This document shows positions 23,489 to 33,540 of a DNA stretch of 45,000 bases, piece by piece (position 1 is the first letter of the stretch; each line of letters starts with the position of its first letter). The stretch covers positions 1 to 45,000 of the forward strand of contig JAQGDQ010000198.1 of the NCBI GenBank assembly GCA_030141605.1, read 5' to 3'. A program made the translations under genes and the position numbers. The DNA comes from Tubiluchus corallicola. Taxonomy: Eukaryota; Priapulida; Priapulimorpha; Priapulimorphida; Tubiluchidae. The notes below the pieces were generated by a model that searched no databases, had not been told where the DNA came from, and saw only the letters and a program-made list of their open reading frames with translations.

Positions 23489-24158
23489 CAGGGCTGAATT
23501 TTTCTGGTTTGGCATCGCAATATGCTACGCAGGTTTTGGCAGGCGTTACACAGTTTTAGTTTTGCACCACAGTCACTCCTAATCAATTTCATCTGTAGTA
23601 AACATCACAGTTTGTCTGTATAGTTATACCTTTTTTTAATGTTTTAGGTTTAATTTGTGCATCGTTGGTAATATAGTCATAGAATCTGGAGGAAACTGTA
23701 TCTGATCCTACAAAACTAGATAATGTATGGTGTACGGCTTACTTGCCCACTGAATTTGGTTGTGTGTAATGATCACTAACTTGCTATTGCGAGTACTCCT
23801 GCAGAGAGATTATGTCTATACATAGAAAAGAAAATGTTGAGTGCTCGAAAAGAGCAGCTGATGACGTAGGTGAAAAAAGCAATTATGTACCAAAGCTAGC
23901 AAAACTTGTTTAAATCAGTTGCAGTATTGAACAGTTCTCATAAATATGCTTTATTAAGCTTTGTTTTGTACTTTTGAAAATTTGATCTGATTGATTGCAT
24001 TTGCATTAAATTCAGATGGACAAAAACAAAGCAAACTAACTCTATTTCACATTGTTTTCCTTTTTTACAAAATACCACACGTAACTGTAAGATTGCTACA
24101 CAGTTCTAAATTTGTATAGCACTTACTACTGGGCAAACGTTCCATAAATTCAGCCCTG
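23489..24158. mobile_element. TIR element with hAT-like CAGGGCTGAATTT ends
   Basis: CAGGGCTGAATTT at 23489-23501 is exactly mirrored by AAATTCAGCCCTG at 24146-24158, enclosing 670 bp without a transposase frame. CAGGG ends are typical of hAT elements, but the flanks do not show a clean 8-bp duplication. Confidence 0.5.
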
Positions 24159-24345
24159 ATGCTTTTTTGGTGTACTGTTTAGTGAGATTAGTTATGTTAC
24201 ATACATTCTATATAAAGGCATTTCTCAATAAAGCATGGGTGTAATACTTTTCAATATTTGCATTTTAATTTTTGTTTTTGTGATGGCTTATTATGATCTT
24301 TTGTTCTTACGTTAATGTTTCAGCAACTTTCTTTGCTATTTTGAA

Positions 24346-25321
24346 GGCAACTGTAATGAACAAAAATTATTTATACATCCCCAAACTATATACATGAAGT
24401 CAGGTATAAATAAATTTACCGTATGAATCATTTATACAAACTTTGCAAAAAAATACTGCAGGCAACCAAAAACACCAATCAAGAAACACCACACATTTCG
24501 AATTCGTTTTCTACGCTGAAATCCAGGGTAAACGAGGGTGCACTGCTGTTTTCTTAACATCAAAATCTGGCTGCTAGATGGCGTGTTGGATATTCAAGAA
24601 TAACTTCATGCAGTGATCTATCTGTACTAAATGTACCTGACATCAGTTTCTTACAAAGTATCATGTGTCAGTGTTTGGGCTTTCAAAACCAAATTTGAAG
24701 CTAAGGTTACATTTTGCTCTTTCTTCTTTATTTACCTAAACATATCATTCCATCTAAACAAAACCATAAACAAATGACAAAAAAATAAGTAACACTAGCC
24801 AAAAGTCAATTTTACATAATTCAGAGTTTCATACTGCACCGTCGCATTAATCAATAAATAGCTGTTATCTAATAGTAAATTTAAATTTTATAAAGTAATT
24901 TGAGTATATATGTACGTTTTTAGCCCCAAATCATAAACAATTGCAACAGATAACGACAACATTTAATCAACCCACCATGACACGTCCTCACTTCACACGC
25001 CTCTGACACCGATCAAACTGGTCACGTGTCCAGGCCAAAAACACCACAAGGTGGTCAAAGCCAACAACAAGTGGAGGCCGCAAAGCACGCCAATGCCAGA
25101 TTTCCAGTACAGTCAGCGAAGAGGTCAGGCATCAGTATAGTGCTGTAACTCGTGTTGATAATAGTACATGTAATGTAGCGGGTTTCTACATGATATGCGT
25201 GGTGTTTCTTTATTATTTTTCCATAACTTGTATAATTTATTGCAGTAAATTTATTTACTTTTGGTTCTATGTGTATAGTTTTGGGTGTGAATAAATGATT
25301 TTTTGTTTGTTACAGTTAGCC
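24346..25321. mobile_element. Foldback-type element with long imperfect inverted arms
   Basis: The left arm from 24346 (GGCAACTGTAATGAACAAAA) matches the reverse complement of the right arm ending at 25321 (GGCTAACTGTAACAAACAAA). The similarity runs on for about 120-150 bp, through ATAAATAAATTTAC and AAGAAACACCAC(A/G)CAT (24481-24496 against 25195-25210). The 700-bp middle has no recognisable protein. Confidence 0.7.
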
Positions 25322-25397
25322 TTGGAAATAGTAAAACATGTTTCTGAAATGTCAGCTTAAGAAGAAACAAAATATCACTAACTACCGTGTTATTTCT

Positions 25398-25403
25398 TTT
25401 ATT
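25398..25403 (-). terminator. Candidate polyadenylation signal of the CIMIP2-like gene
   Basis: AATAAA on the minus strand, about 290 bases after the stop codon. No transcript evidence. Confidence 0.3.
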
Positions 25404-25694
25404 TCTAAAATTGACTTTTCTTGCATACAGAAGGCAATAATGTAGCCCTTGTCTAGAATCCGTATGCCCTTAACCTACGGTTGATCTCTAGTTCAATTTT
25501 TCTCATAGTCAACTTGGAAATCTCGCGTTTTGTTTAATTATAGTAATCAATTGAGTAAAAAATGAACAAGTAATCACGTCAGCTGCGATATCCCTTTTGT
25601 TGTTTTACAAAAGCAATTTTCGTTGTAGGAGCATTATTTAATAATTTTTTATCTCTAAGTAATGAAAGTGCAACAGTACGGAGAACAAAATAAC

Positions 25695-25921
25695 TTAGAT
25701 AACCATTTGCTGTGTTGACAGTGGAGCTTGATGAATTTCACTCTCTGCTCCTTGTGCATGCAAAGCTGTTTCCTTGACACGTTCCTCGTGAAACGTTTCC
25801 AGTGCTCTGCGTTTGGCGATCTGAAAATTTTTGCCAACTGCAACCAATGTTGGTACGATTCTAGGAATATGACCTGCATATCCTGGCAGGGCTGCTTCAC
25901 ATCGCTGTAAACGGTTCTGAT
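25695..25921 (-). CDS. CIMIP2-like: CIMIP2-like exon 5 and stop
   Basis: 227 nt; acceptor TTACTAG. Encodes QNRLQRCEAALPGYAGHIPR, IVPTLVAVGKNFQIAKRRAL, ETFHEERVKETALHAQGAES and EIHQAPLSTQQMVI, then TAA (complement of 25695-25697). Third repeat LPGYAGHIP followed by VAVGKNF. Confidence 0.78.
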
Positions 25922-28900
25922 CTAGTAATGGAAATAAAGCAGGTTTCGTATTTTTTGATCTGTTTAAATTTTAACTATAATTCTGATTCCGTTGTTAGGC
26001 GCCATAGAATCCTACTTTGAAAACGGCGCGGTACAAAAATTTTTGTAATAATACATATGTGCGCTTGCACAGCAAAATCGTCCATAAGTTAGCAATTAAG
26101 CTTTTCTAGTTATTCACCTATCCCGAATCTCCATTTCATGAAAATCATTTTGATACCAAGCTCATCGCACTACGTTATTTCTAGGCTGAGATAAGTTGAG
26201 CAGGCTGAAAAACATAACCTTGAGAAAATCGCTGTTAAAATTAGCCATTGTTTTTTGTCGTGTTTCTACAAATGTTGATTGCTATGGACTTTGCAAGAAC
26301 GCATTGATGTTATGTTTAAATCCAGTAGAGGATTTCTGACGAAGATCTGGACTTGGCTACAGAAAATACCCGAAGCAAAATGATTGCTTTCATGAGCCAC
26401 TACCGGATGTATTTAGCATTTGTTTTTGTAAAAAAAATGACAGTTCACCAAATTTTGGTCCTTTCTGCTTTGAAGCATCATAACGTAGTTTCAACTATTC
26501 CGACTTATGGACGGTTTTGGTTTGCAAGCACACATATAACAATAATAATGTGATAAATTTTCACTCAATTGCAATACAATATATAAAATCCCGCAACTGT
26601 CCTTCTTTTCGTATATGGCTGGACTGGCCATTGACCAGATTTTTTTTCAAATGAGCACTGAAAAATTAAATAAATGAAACACTGAAACGATTTTATGATT
26701 AGGGTTTATGGGTGAGTGGATAGGCAAGCTAATATTTTCATGTGTACGGCGCTACCGGGGTTCGATACTCTGTTCGCAAACATTGGTTGTTTTTGTACAC
26801 GTTCGAACGTAGCTGAGACATCTGCCAGTTCAACTTTCAGGCATATCCTTGATAATGCGCCAAGTTTCAGTCATGCTAGAACCATTGCATAGGGTACGCT
26901 CTGCTGAATGCTAGATTCAGACTTGGAGTTTGCCAAAATGTATAAAAATATGAAACTTACTATTCGTCATTAGAATAAGCGTAGCCGACCCTGATTAACA
27001 TATTAGTATTTAGTCACGATTTTGTTTTGAAATTTTATAAAATTTATGAAACCATTTTGTAAATTGTTCAAATTACAATTTAAAAATTCAAATTATCTTA
27101 TAAATTAAAAAGCCGATCATTGAGGTTCGGGGCTTTTCCGCTGCGCAGATGGTGGCTTTTAATTTACGCACAGAAAAAACAAAATGCTAACGTTGCACTG
27201 AAAACTAGCAAATAAACGTACCCGCAAGTTTATCGTATTTATCAATCTGAAATTGTTTGAGAATCCGAGATACATCCTGTCGAGTGATTTCGGTTAGAGG
27301 TTCGAGTCTATGAAGCGTGGACGTCTCGACCAAGCGTCCAATGTGTGTCTGCGGCTTATTTATGCCTGAACGTATGCGGAAAAAATTGTTGATACCATTG
27401 CTACATTCCATTGCAAAAGTGTTGCCAACAGTGTGTGATCTGCCTGGTACAAATCCTACAATATAAAGCAAAAGTGATTTCATTACGGATTATGCGTAAT
27501 GAGTGTTTTATTATAATGTTCAACAGTCCACTCACTCAGGTGTGTAGCATATCAATCAGATATCTATCTGCTTATATATGAGATAGAGAGGGGATGAGAA
27601 GCGAGACAGAGAGAGAATGTGTGATGTATTACATTTATTTATATCGTTCATGTTTAAAAGATCAGGAACAACAAAATTGCTTCTCCTGCCACAAAAACAT
27701 TCATGATGACGCTGCTGTTATTAGTAAATCAGCGACAAGTATAAAATCTCTGCTTCGTGTTGTATATAAGTTGAATACAAAAGTCCCTGGCGCCATATAA
27801 AGTCAGTTAGTCAGTTAATCCACAATGTTAACGACGGTTACTTCAGCATAAAACACTCAACATTATACTTTTATGCTACTGTTACAAAATCGTTTTCTAT
27901 GACTTGCAGTCTTACGTATTTGTGGCTTTGATATTCAGGGAATTATTATCGGAATTTTCCTGTGTTATTCTCCAGCCTTAGTTGCTTTAAGAAGAACGAC
28001 ATCAGATTTGCTACTTTTTGCCTCTATGGCATAGATACTTCTTATCGTTAGTCATAAAAATTCTTTTATTTGTAACCCCTCGCTTTCTGTCAAGGCCAGT
28101 GGTTTTGTTTTGGGCGATCATACTTAAACAGCAATGGTAATGGTAGTCTATTGAGTATCACACATATAGTGGATGATTTTATTTTTCATGATGAGAGGAT
28201 AAGGAATTTAATTTAATGCACGTATTTCATGTACGCTCACAATAACATTTAAACATGTATGCTTATTTCGCATATTTTGAAGGTTAATGATTATTAAAAC
28301 TGGTCAATTTACCTGTATAACCAGGGATCATGTGCACTTTGACGGCTACATCAGTTTTTTTACGCGTTACCAAATCTGGTAGACTCGCTGATTCCAATTT
28401 AGTTGTTATTTCTTCATCAAATTCGTCGTTAAACCTAACACACTGACTTCTGCTTCTGAGTTTAGCCTATTAATAAGGCATTGTTTTGTACTATAATAAA
28501 AACACTATACGTGCGTAGTTAATCGAATGCAGCAAGTAAAACTCAATACATTTAACAAACGCGCATGCAATTCTACTAAAAATTTTTACAGTAGTGGTGC
28601 TGACCGAGCGTCTTATCTTTCAAAATAATATGTTTAAATTTACGTGCTCAAAATAATAATATTATAGATTTATGCAGTGGGTGTATGATCTAGTGTTTGC
28701 ACAAGTGTCAATGGTCATTTTTGACTAAGAAAGACAAAAACTGACACACCGTGATACACGACGTATACATAACAAACATACTGTATATGACAGATTTGAA
28801 CAAAATCAAAATGAAAAGCCAACACTTTTAGTTTTAGTATGTCATGCACACAGGCTAACGAAAATTAAACTCGTCTGCAGTGCAACATGCTTTTTCATCA

Positions 28901-30243
28901 TTTCAGATCGAGTTTCAGTTTTCGTTCAACTTTGAAACACTACGAAGAATGTTCGTGCATTATTAATTAGAGGGTAACTGTGAGTGTCATTAACGGTGTT
29001 AGCACGCTGTTGAATAGTACGTTAAACTGGGCAATAGCCGAATAGCGTCATCTTTCTGAAATTTGTCAAATTCTATGCAATTCGTAGATTATACAAAAAT
29101 ACTTTCTTATACGTTATTCTCCTCATGTACTGGTAATTGCAAAAGGCTTTTTAGAAAGAATGCCTCAGGCAGGTTTACTAAATGCTTATTACTTATTGTA
29201 CTATTAAATTAGATAAACGGAATTATATGGCAGATATAGTGGGCGAAGGTTTACGGAACGTAATTTGACCAGACACAGTTAAGTATTTTTTACTTGGAAT
29301 TTTCAACCGAATCTAGAGATAAATGAAAAGCTTTGCTTTACAAATATGGAGACGCTTCTAGATTGTTTTAATTGTCGTAACTGGGGTCGTGTAGAACGCC
29401 AAGATGTTAGTTATCCTAAAAGTTACTTTAATTTTCATTTATCTATGTGCATCACATACTAAATTTAAAAAGTTTTAGTTTTTCACATTAATTTTGCTCA
29501 AATTTGTCAGATACAGCATACTTGTGATATAAGTATGTCACAGCGTGAAAAACAAACCTGGATTAGACTTTTAAAAAACAACCTATCTAGAAACTATCTA
29601 ATACATTCGTTCAGAGGCATGAAACCCTGACACAAAGCCGTAAAGTTACCGGAGCTGATCTTGTTAGACGAATCCGATGAGTTCCTGACCCGAATGTATG
29701 TCCAACCATCTCATGTTGACACGGAACGTGACCAGAGTAGCTACCAAATTAAAATAATGGTAACATGTACTACAGCTTACTATGATCCGTACGCAACACC
29801 CTGTTTAGTGCAGTAAAAATAAATGATAATATAGCAAAATACGTTGAAAGGAAAACAAAAAATTTGTAGACGGATAAGTAAAAGAATTTTAAAGCACATA
29901 ATACGAATTAGTTTTCCGTGTGTTTACATTTTTTCTTTACTTTCTTCACACACATGCATGTGTTCAGTTTTTTGGGTAAAAGATTTAAGTGAGTGGTCAC
30001 TATGCGTTTTCAAAGACTGAAGTTCAGATCCTGCCACAGTCATCCACCAATTAATTAACTCTTGCTGTTGAGTGAGACGAACTCTTCAAAAAATGATACA
30101 CTTAAAGTAATAGCTTACCCGGGTATTTGTGCTCCTGGATTTAGCCCCATAAATTTGGCCCTGTCTTCATCAGTCGATTTTGTCCAGGCTAACTCAGCAG
30201 CTGGATTATATCCCGGCAACAGATCTTGCACTGTGGTTTTCAT
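25695..30243 (-). CDS. CIMIP2-like: FAM166/CIMIP2-like ciliary microtubule inner protein, complete, five exons
   Basis: Exons in transcript order on the minus strand: 30243-30119, 29740-29650, 28466-28313, 27455-27222, 25921-25695. All introns are GT..AG, every phase joins, and the product is 276 residues, close to human FAM166B. The start ATG at 30241-30243 is directly preceded by an in-frame TAA. The protein carries three spaced repeats: IPGYSGHVP (residues 40-48), IPGYTGFVP (119-127) and LPGYAGHIP (213-221), plus LPGYNPA near the N-terminus. In the FAM166 family the PGY-x-G-(F/H)-x-P motif occurs in proteins lining the inside of ciliary doublet microtubules. No signal peptide or membrane segment is visible, which fits a cytoskeletal protein. 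Family assignment is by motif from memory; the exact paralogue is open. Confidence 0.8.
26055..26537. mobile_element. Non-autonomous TIR DNA transposon, family copy 2 (internally deleted)
   Basis: Left end ATATGTGCGCTTGCACAGCA then AAATCGTCCATAAG; right end, other strand, ATATGTGTGCTTGCAAACCA then AAACCGTCCATAAG. The interior matches the element at 11207-11853 along its length, except for a gap of about 165 bp after the ATGA(C/T)T-CTT segment. The ends here pair better (GTCCATAAG on both sides) than in copy 1, so this copy better preserves the family ends. Confidence 0.75.
26702..26775 (+). mobile_element. tRNA-like sequence, probable SINE head or tRNA pseudogene
   Basis: A-box-like TGGGTGAGTGG at 26709 and B-box-like GGTTCGATACTC at 26759, spaced as in a tRNA (about 50 bases). 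Acceptor stem and anticodon arm do not fold well, so a functional tRNA is unlikely. Confidence 0.45.
27222..27455 (-). CDS. CIMIP2-like: CIMIP2-like exon 4
   Basis: 234 nt; acceptor TATTGTAG, donor GTACGT. Encodes FVPGRSHTVGNTFAMECSNG, INNFFRIRSGINKPQTHIGR, LVETSTLHRLEPLTEITRQD and VSRILKQFQIDKYDKLA. The block FVPGRSHTVGNTFA parallels HVPCQHEMVGHTFG in exon 2, showing an internal duplication of the repeat module. Confidence 0.82.
27456..28312 (-). other. CIMIP2-like intron 3
   Basis: 857 bp, AT-rich; a short GA-rich tract near 27580-27618. Nothing else recognised. Confidence 0.55.
28313..28466 (-). CDS. CIMIP2-like: CIMIP2-like exon 3
   Basis: 154 nt; acceptor TTAATAG, donor GTAAAT. Encodes AKLRSRSQCVRFNDEFDEEI, TTKLESASLPDLVTRKKTDV and AVKVHMIPGYT. 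The second repeat is again split by an intron right after PGYT. Confidence 0.8.
28467..29649 (-). other. CIMIP2-like intron 2
   Basis: 1183 bp, AT-rich, no exon or repeat recognised. Confidence 0.55.
29650..29740 (-). CDS. CIMIP2-like: CIMIP2-like exon 2
   Basis: 91 nt; acceptor TTGGTAG, donor GTAACT. Encodes YSGHVPCQHEMVGHTFGSGT then HRIRLTRSAP, completing the first PGYSGHVP repeat across the intron. The V-G-x-T-(F/Y)-G pattern after the repeat is typical of the family. Confidence 0.8.
29741..30118 (-). other. CIMIP2-like intron 1
   Basis: 378 bp; contains the tRNA-like sequence at 29978-30045. Confidence 0.55.
29978..30045 (+). mobile_element. tRNA-like sequence, probable SINE head
   Basis: A-box-like TAAGTGAGTGG at 29986-29996 and B-box-like AGTTCAGATCCTGCCAC at 30021. 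Spacing is slightly shorter than in a tRNA. The AGTTC-GATCCTGCCAC string is common in tRNA-derived SINEs. It runs antisense to the host gene. Confidence 0.4.
30119..30243 (-). CDS. CIMIP2-like: CIMIP2-like exon 1
   Basis: 125 nt encoding MKTTVQDLLPGYNPAAELAW then TKSTDEDRAKFMGLNPGAQI and P; donor CCCGG|GTAAGC on the minus strand, leaving two bases that make glycine with the next exon. The upstream in-frame TAA decides the start. Confidence 0.78.
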
Positions 30244-30764
30244 TTACATTAAATAGAAGCGTTTTTGAAATCTAAGACAAAAGCTCAATTAGGTATAACA
30301 AAAATATCTGACAGCACGTAAGAAAACAACAGAATTAACACATAACAGAACCAGGTATCCAAGTACAAGCGCATGTGCTAAGGTAACGAGCGTCTAATTA
30401 ATTAATTAGCTGATAACTACAGACAGCAGTGGCGAATCCATTAAGTCTGCCGTCTTATGTTGATTGGTGCAGGTAGACTCCTTAGCATAGAATCGTTGAT
30501 TTAGGATCAGCAGAACCACCCGAACATTCAGAAAAACTGGGTTAAAAATTACGATGCTTGCGATCCTCGTCACATCAAATTTTTCAGACTTTCTAATTCT
30601 CAACTATTGATTCAATTTTGTTTGATGAAACGCAAAGAAGATCTAGTCATACGGCCAAGACAAAACGAATTTCCTTTCTGTTATTTAACTGGTTCATCAA
30701 CAATCGTGTCCTCTTGGTGACGGCTTTGCATTTCTGAACTGTATGTATACGTGGCGGTCTGGCC

Positions 30765-30930
30765 TTGGATGTCTGTGTATGTGTGAATGCGTGCGTCTGT
30801 GCGTGTCGGTTCACGCGTGAGCGCACGCATGCATGTCGTGTGTGTCTATGCAGATTTGTATGTGTGTGCTTATTCTATATGTGTGCGTACGTTGACGCAC
30901 TCACTTGTATGTGTGCATGTGTTTGGGTTG
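30765..30930. repeat. Alternating TG/CG-rich tract
   Basis: A degenerate purine-pyrimidine alternating stretch (TGTGTATGTGTG, GCGTGCGTCTGTGCGTG, CACGCGTGAGCGCACGCATG), much richer in G and C than its surroundings. Such DNA can adopt Z-form. It translates into meaningless cysteine- and valine-rich frames. Confidence 0.7.
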
Positions 30931-31828
30931 AAAGTGGTTTGATCTTCAGTTTTGTCTGCGCCATTAAACTTTAAAGCGGTTTTCTCAAGTTGACAAGGCT
31001 TGCATCGCTAGAAATCATTACTTGGTAAATGCTGTACTACATTTCAGAATAGAACAACGTTTGTATGGGAGCGATTGTCTATAGTTCCATACATTATTTT
31101 ACTAATTCAGGGACCATGGGAACATGTACCAGCTTTTTCCTGTTCCTTACAATCCCTACTATTTTAATATAATATTTTTATGATTTTCAATATATATTTT
31201 TTAATATAATATAAAATTAATGTCGAAATGTAGTTGGTAATTAGTAGGTAGTAATCAGCATTACGTATAGACTTAGATTTTTCAGTTGACAATATTAAAG
31301 GTTTGACATTGAACTTTAAATAATAAGATAATTTTCAAACTGCTCTTAGGCTAAAGGTTCTACTATAGAAAAGAAAGCAACTTTGCGACAAGGCTGCCTA
31401 ACATTCTCTCTGCAAACATTTGTCAGCCTTAGGTGATGTTCAGTCACTAGGACAAACGTGATGTCACGTATTTTTCTGAGTTGTTTTCTTAGGGCAATAC
31501 TGTCATAACATGTAATGGTCCAACCGTTCAACAGAAATGTAGACTTTATGGCTATGATTTAAGTTTTATCGCATACATCCAAACATACATAGACCTACAT
31601 GTTTATAGATAATGCACGATGCTATAAACATAGCAGTTGGGCATGAATATAAACGCTTTGCAAATAGGAGCACAGAAATTCTAAAACAATGAATTTTTAT
31701 TGATCTTCATGTGTTAAAAATGTTTAGCAAAACATTTTAATTATCTTTAATTTTGTTGCATGATACCAGTTTTTATTATATTATTATCAGTGTCATTGCT
31801 GTTGTTGTCACAGTTGCTAAAAAGCTTT

Positions 31829-32178
31829 GAGTTCTTATTCTGTCTGTACACCCTAAAAATTCGTCAACGAACGATGATCCAACCCATATCAATATCCGAA
31901 AACAACTACGTGTGTTAGAGAAAAGACCGTTCGACCGTGAATTAATTTCCCATTTATCGACGCTTAAAAATTTTATCGATTTGCAAAAATGGAAAATGCA
32001 TGATTTATTTGCAGAAACTGATTATAATAATGCGTCTATATGCATAGATGGTAGTAGCGCAGTAGTGCCTATCCATAGCGATATTTACACTCGATCATCA
32101 ATTGTAGCCATTTTTATCATCACCATCGTTATCACCCTCATTATTATCATCACACGGCGTTATTCTCAAAGTTTGTAA
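31829..32178 (+). CDS. Unassigned open frame with a C-terminal hydrophobic segment
   Basis: Open from just after a TGA near 31828 to TAA at 32176-32178. The first in-frame ATG is not near the start, so if real it would be a terminal exon. It reads a polar stretch (RKQLRVLEKRPFDRELISHL), then one hydrophobic span SSIVAIFIITIVITLIIIIT ahead of RRYSQSL. The hydrophobic span comes from an ATC/ATT triplet run, which lowers confidence that it is coding. No family recognised and no good upstream acceptor found. Confidence 0.15.
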
Positions 32179-32392
32179 AGATATAACATGTTTAACAGAT
32201 CACGCTTATGCATACTTTTTGGATCAAGACTAAATTTGTTAGAAAAGCAAGAAATATGAATCAAAAATGTCCTTCAGACAACTGAAGACTGGTAACTGAT
32301 ACACAAAAATGAGCAGTTTCGTGAAAGTCAATATAGAGGCCGACCGTTTGAGTCAACCAAGAAGGCTGACCATTGACCATTTTTGAGATCTA

Positions 32393-32410
32393 CTGCCATC
32401 GGGATGGCAG
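32393..32410. repeat. 18-bp palindrome
   Basis: CTGCCATC GG GATGGCAG: a perfect 8-bp stem with a two-base centre, in a locally GC-richer patch (32330-32520) that looks like an unidentified repeat remnant. Confidence 0.7.
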
Positions 32411-33060
32411 AATGACAGGCAATAATCTGTTCCAGAATTTTGTTCCTTGCTGTCATCCAAGGCACACAGCGGTAGGCACAACCTTTGTGCTGATCACGAA
32501 AACTTGAAACGAGAAGTCATAGGTCCAGACAGAGACGTAACTAACTAACTTGTGTATTTACTGCAAAACTGGTTCAATACCCGGAGTTAGTATCGGAAGC
32601 TTTTGTACGCAAATCACCTATGATTAACCTATTCGTTATGCTGCATTTTTAAAGCTGTGATTTTTATCTAGATATGGTACAGCCATGCGTAGTTTATAAA
32701 CATTTTTAGTACTAGTTAGCAATTAATATAAACATACGTCTGATTACCTCTACAGTTCTCGTGCCACAGAACCACTCCAGCTGTTCTACATCTAATAGCA
32801 AAAATTGATGAAAGACAAGTGGCACCCCCAATAATTTGCACCTTTGGTTCTATCAGTATTCCATTTTGTAAAATCAACTAAAATCTATGGAATAGCAATT
32901 CACAGCAGCATTTACAAAATAAAATGTCTACGTCATTTAGTAAATACTTTGAGAAATATAAACTGTACTTGGATGCCGAGCAAACCGTGTCATTCTAGCT
33001 GTACTAGTTTAGTTTTAAATGCCAATTAATATGTGCTTGTATTTCACCGTGTTTCATAAA

Positions 33061-33257
33061 TATAGGCGTGGCTCTGTAAGGTGTGTCCTCCATGCTACGA
33101 CGCCATTGGCCAATAAAATATTTTAATGGTGAAGACCACACTAACAGCGTTTTAACAGGTACATTGGTTTTCGTGTCGCGATTTTCTTCTGCTGTTTTAA
33201 ACGCAAGCAGAGTTTTGGTTACCTTGTACAACAACAACAAAAAAACGAAATCTCAAA
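33061..33257 (+). promoter_or_regulatory. Rh gene promoter and 5' UTR
   Basis: GGCGTGGC (KLF/Sp-type) near 33065, a palindromic double CCAAT box ATTGGCCAAT at 33105-33114, and an immediately following TATA-like AATAAAATATTTTA lie 140-190 bases upstream of the start codon. CAACAACAACAA directly precedes the coding start. The transcription start is inferred, not seen. Confidence 0.45.
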
Positions 33258-33540
33258 ATGGCACTAAAAAAGCTTAGCGTCGTTTCTACCATCTCTTCAG
33301 ATGAAGTTCGTATGGACATGGCTGCAGATCATCAAACAAAAAAGCAGCAAGATGACGTTCAGAAGCCCAACGCGATTGTGGAATACATAAAAAAGCGCAA
33401 ATTTGCATTTACAATGTGTTTATTCCAAATTGCTTTCTTCGTGTTATTTATAATATTTTCTGATTATGATGATGTTGCACAGGCTAATCAGGACGGCAAA
33501 GCACCACCTAAAACAGATGCTATCTCACACACGTATCCAT
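33258..33540 (+). CDS. RHCG-like: Rh exon 1: long N-terminus, TM1 and start of the first extracellular loop
   Basis: 283 nt, donor GTAAGT. A polar N-terminal region ([20 protein letters not shown] onward) precedes TM1 ([20 protein letters not shown]) and an acidic loop ending HTYP. The split codon joins to LFQDVHV in exon 2. Confidence 0.93.

Larger units (their letters stand above)
18800..25694. other. 3' UTR of the transporter and convergent intergenic spacer
   Basis: The first AATAAA after the transporter stop is at 19373-19378, suggesting a 3' UTR of roughly 600 bases; further AATAAA strings downstream leave longer forms possible. The spacer contains a tandem 48-bp duplication (20448-20543), a TIR element (23489-24158) and a foldback element (24346-25321). 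Open frames of 60-70 codons here have no family features. TTTATT at 25398-25403 would be a polyadenylation signal for the minus-strand gene. Confidence 0.55.
25922..27221 (-). other. CIMIP2-like intron 4 with two mobile elements
   Basis: 1300 bp. Holds TIR-family copy 2 (26055-26537) and a tRNA-like SINE head (26702-26775); the remainder is AT-rich. Confidence 0.6.
30244..33257. other. Divergent intergenic region between the CIMIP2-like and Rh genes
   Basis: About 3 kb serving two divergent promoters. Contains a TG/CG-rich tract (30765-30930), an unassigned open frame (31829-32178), an 18-bp palindrome (32393-32410) and the Rh promoter. Upstream of the CIMIP2-like start, the minus strand reads GTTACCTTAGCAC (30375-30387), a weak half-match to the RFX X-box expected of ciliary genes. 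Confidence 0.5.

Noticed and set aside
30765-30974. Cysteine-rich small protein
   Set aside because: Cysteines come from TGTG/TGCG alternation; no signal peptide or spacing pattern of a secreted peptide.
33004-33240. 78-codon minus-strand frame upstream of the Rh start
   Set aside because: Antisense to the Rh promoter and 5' UTR, no motif; likely chance.
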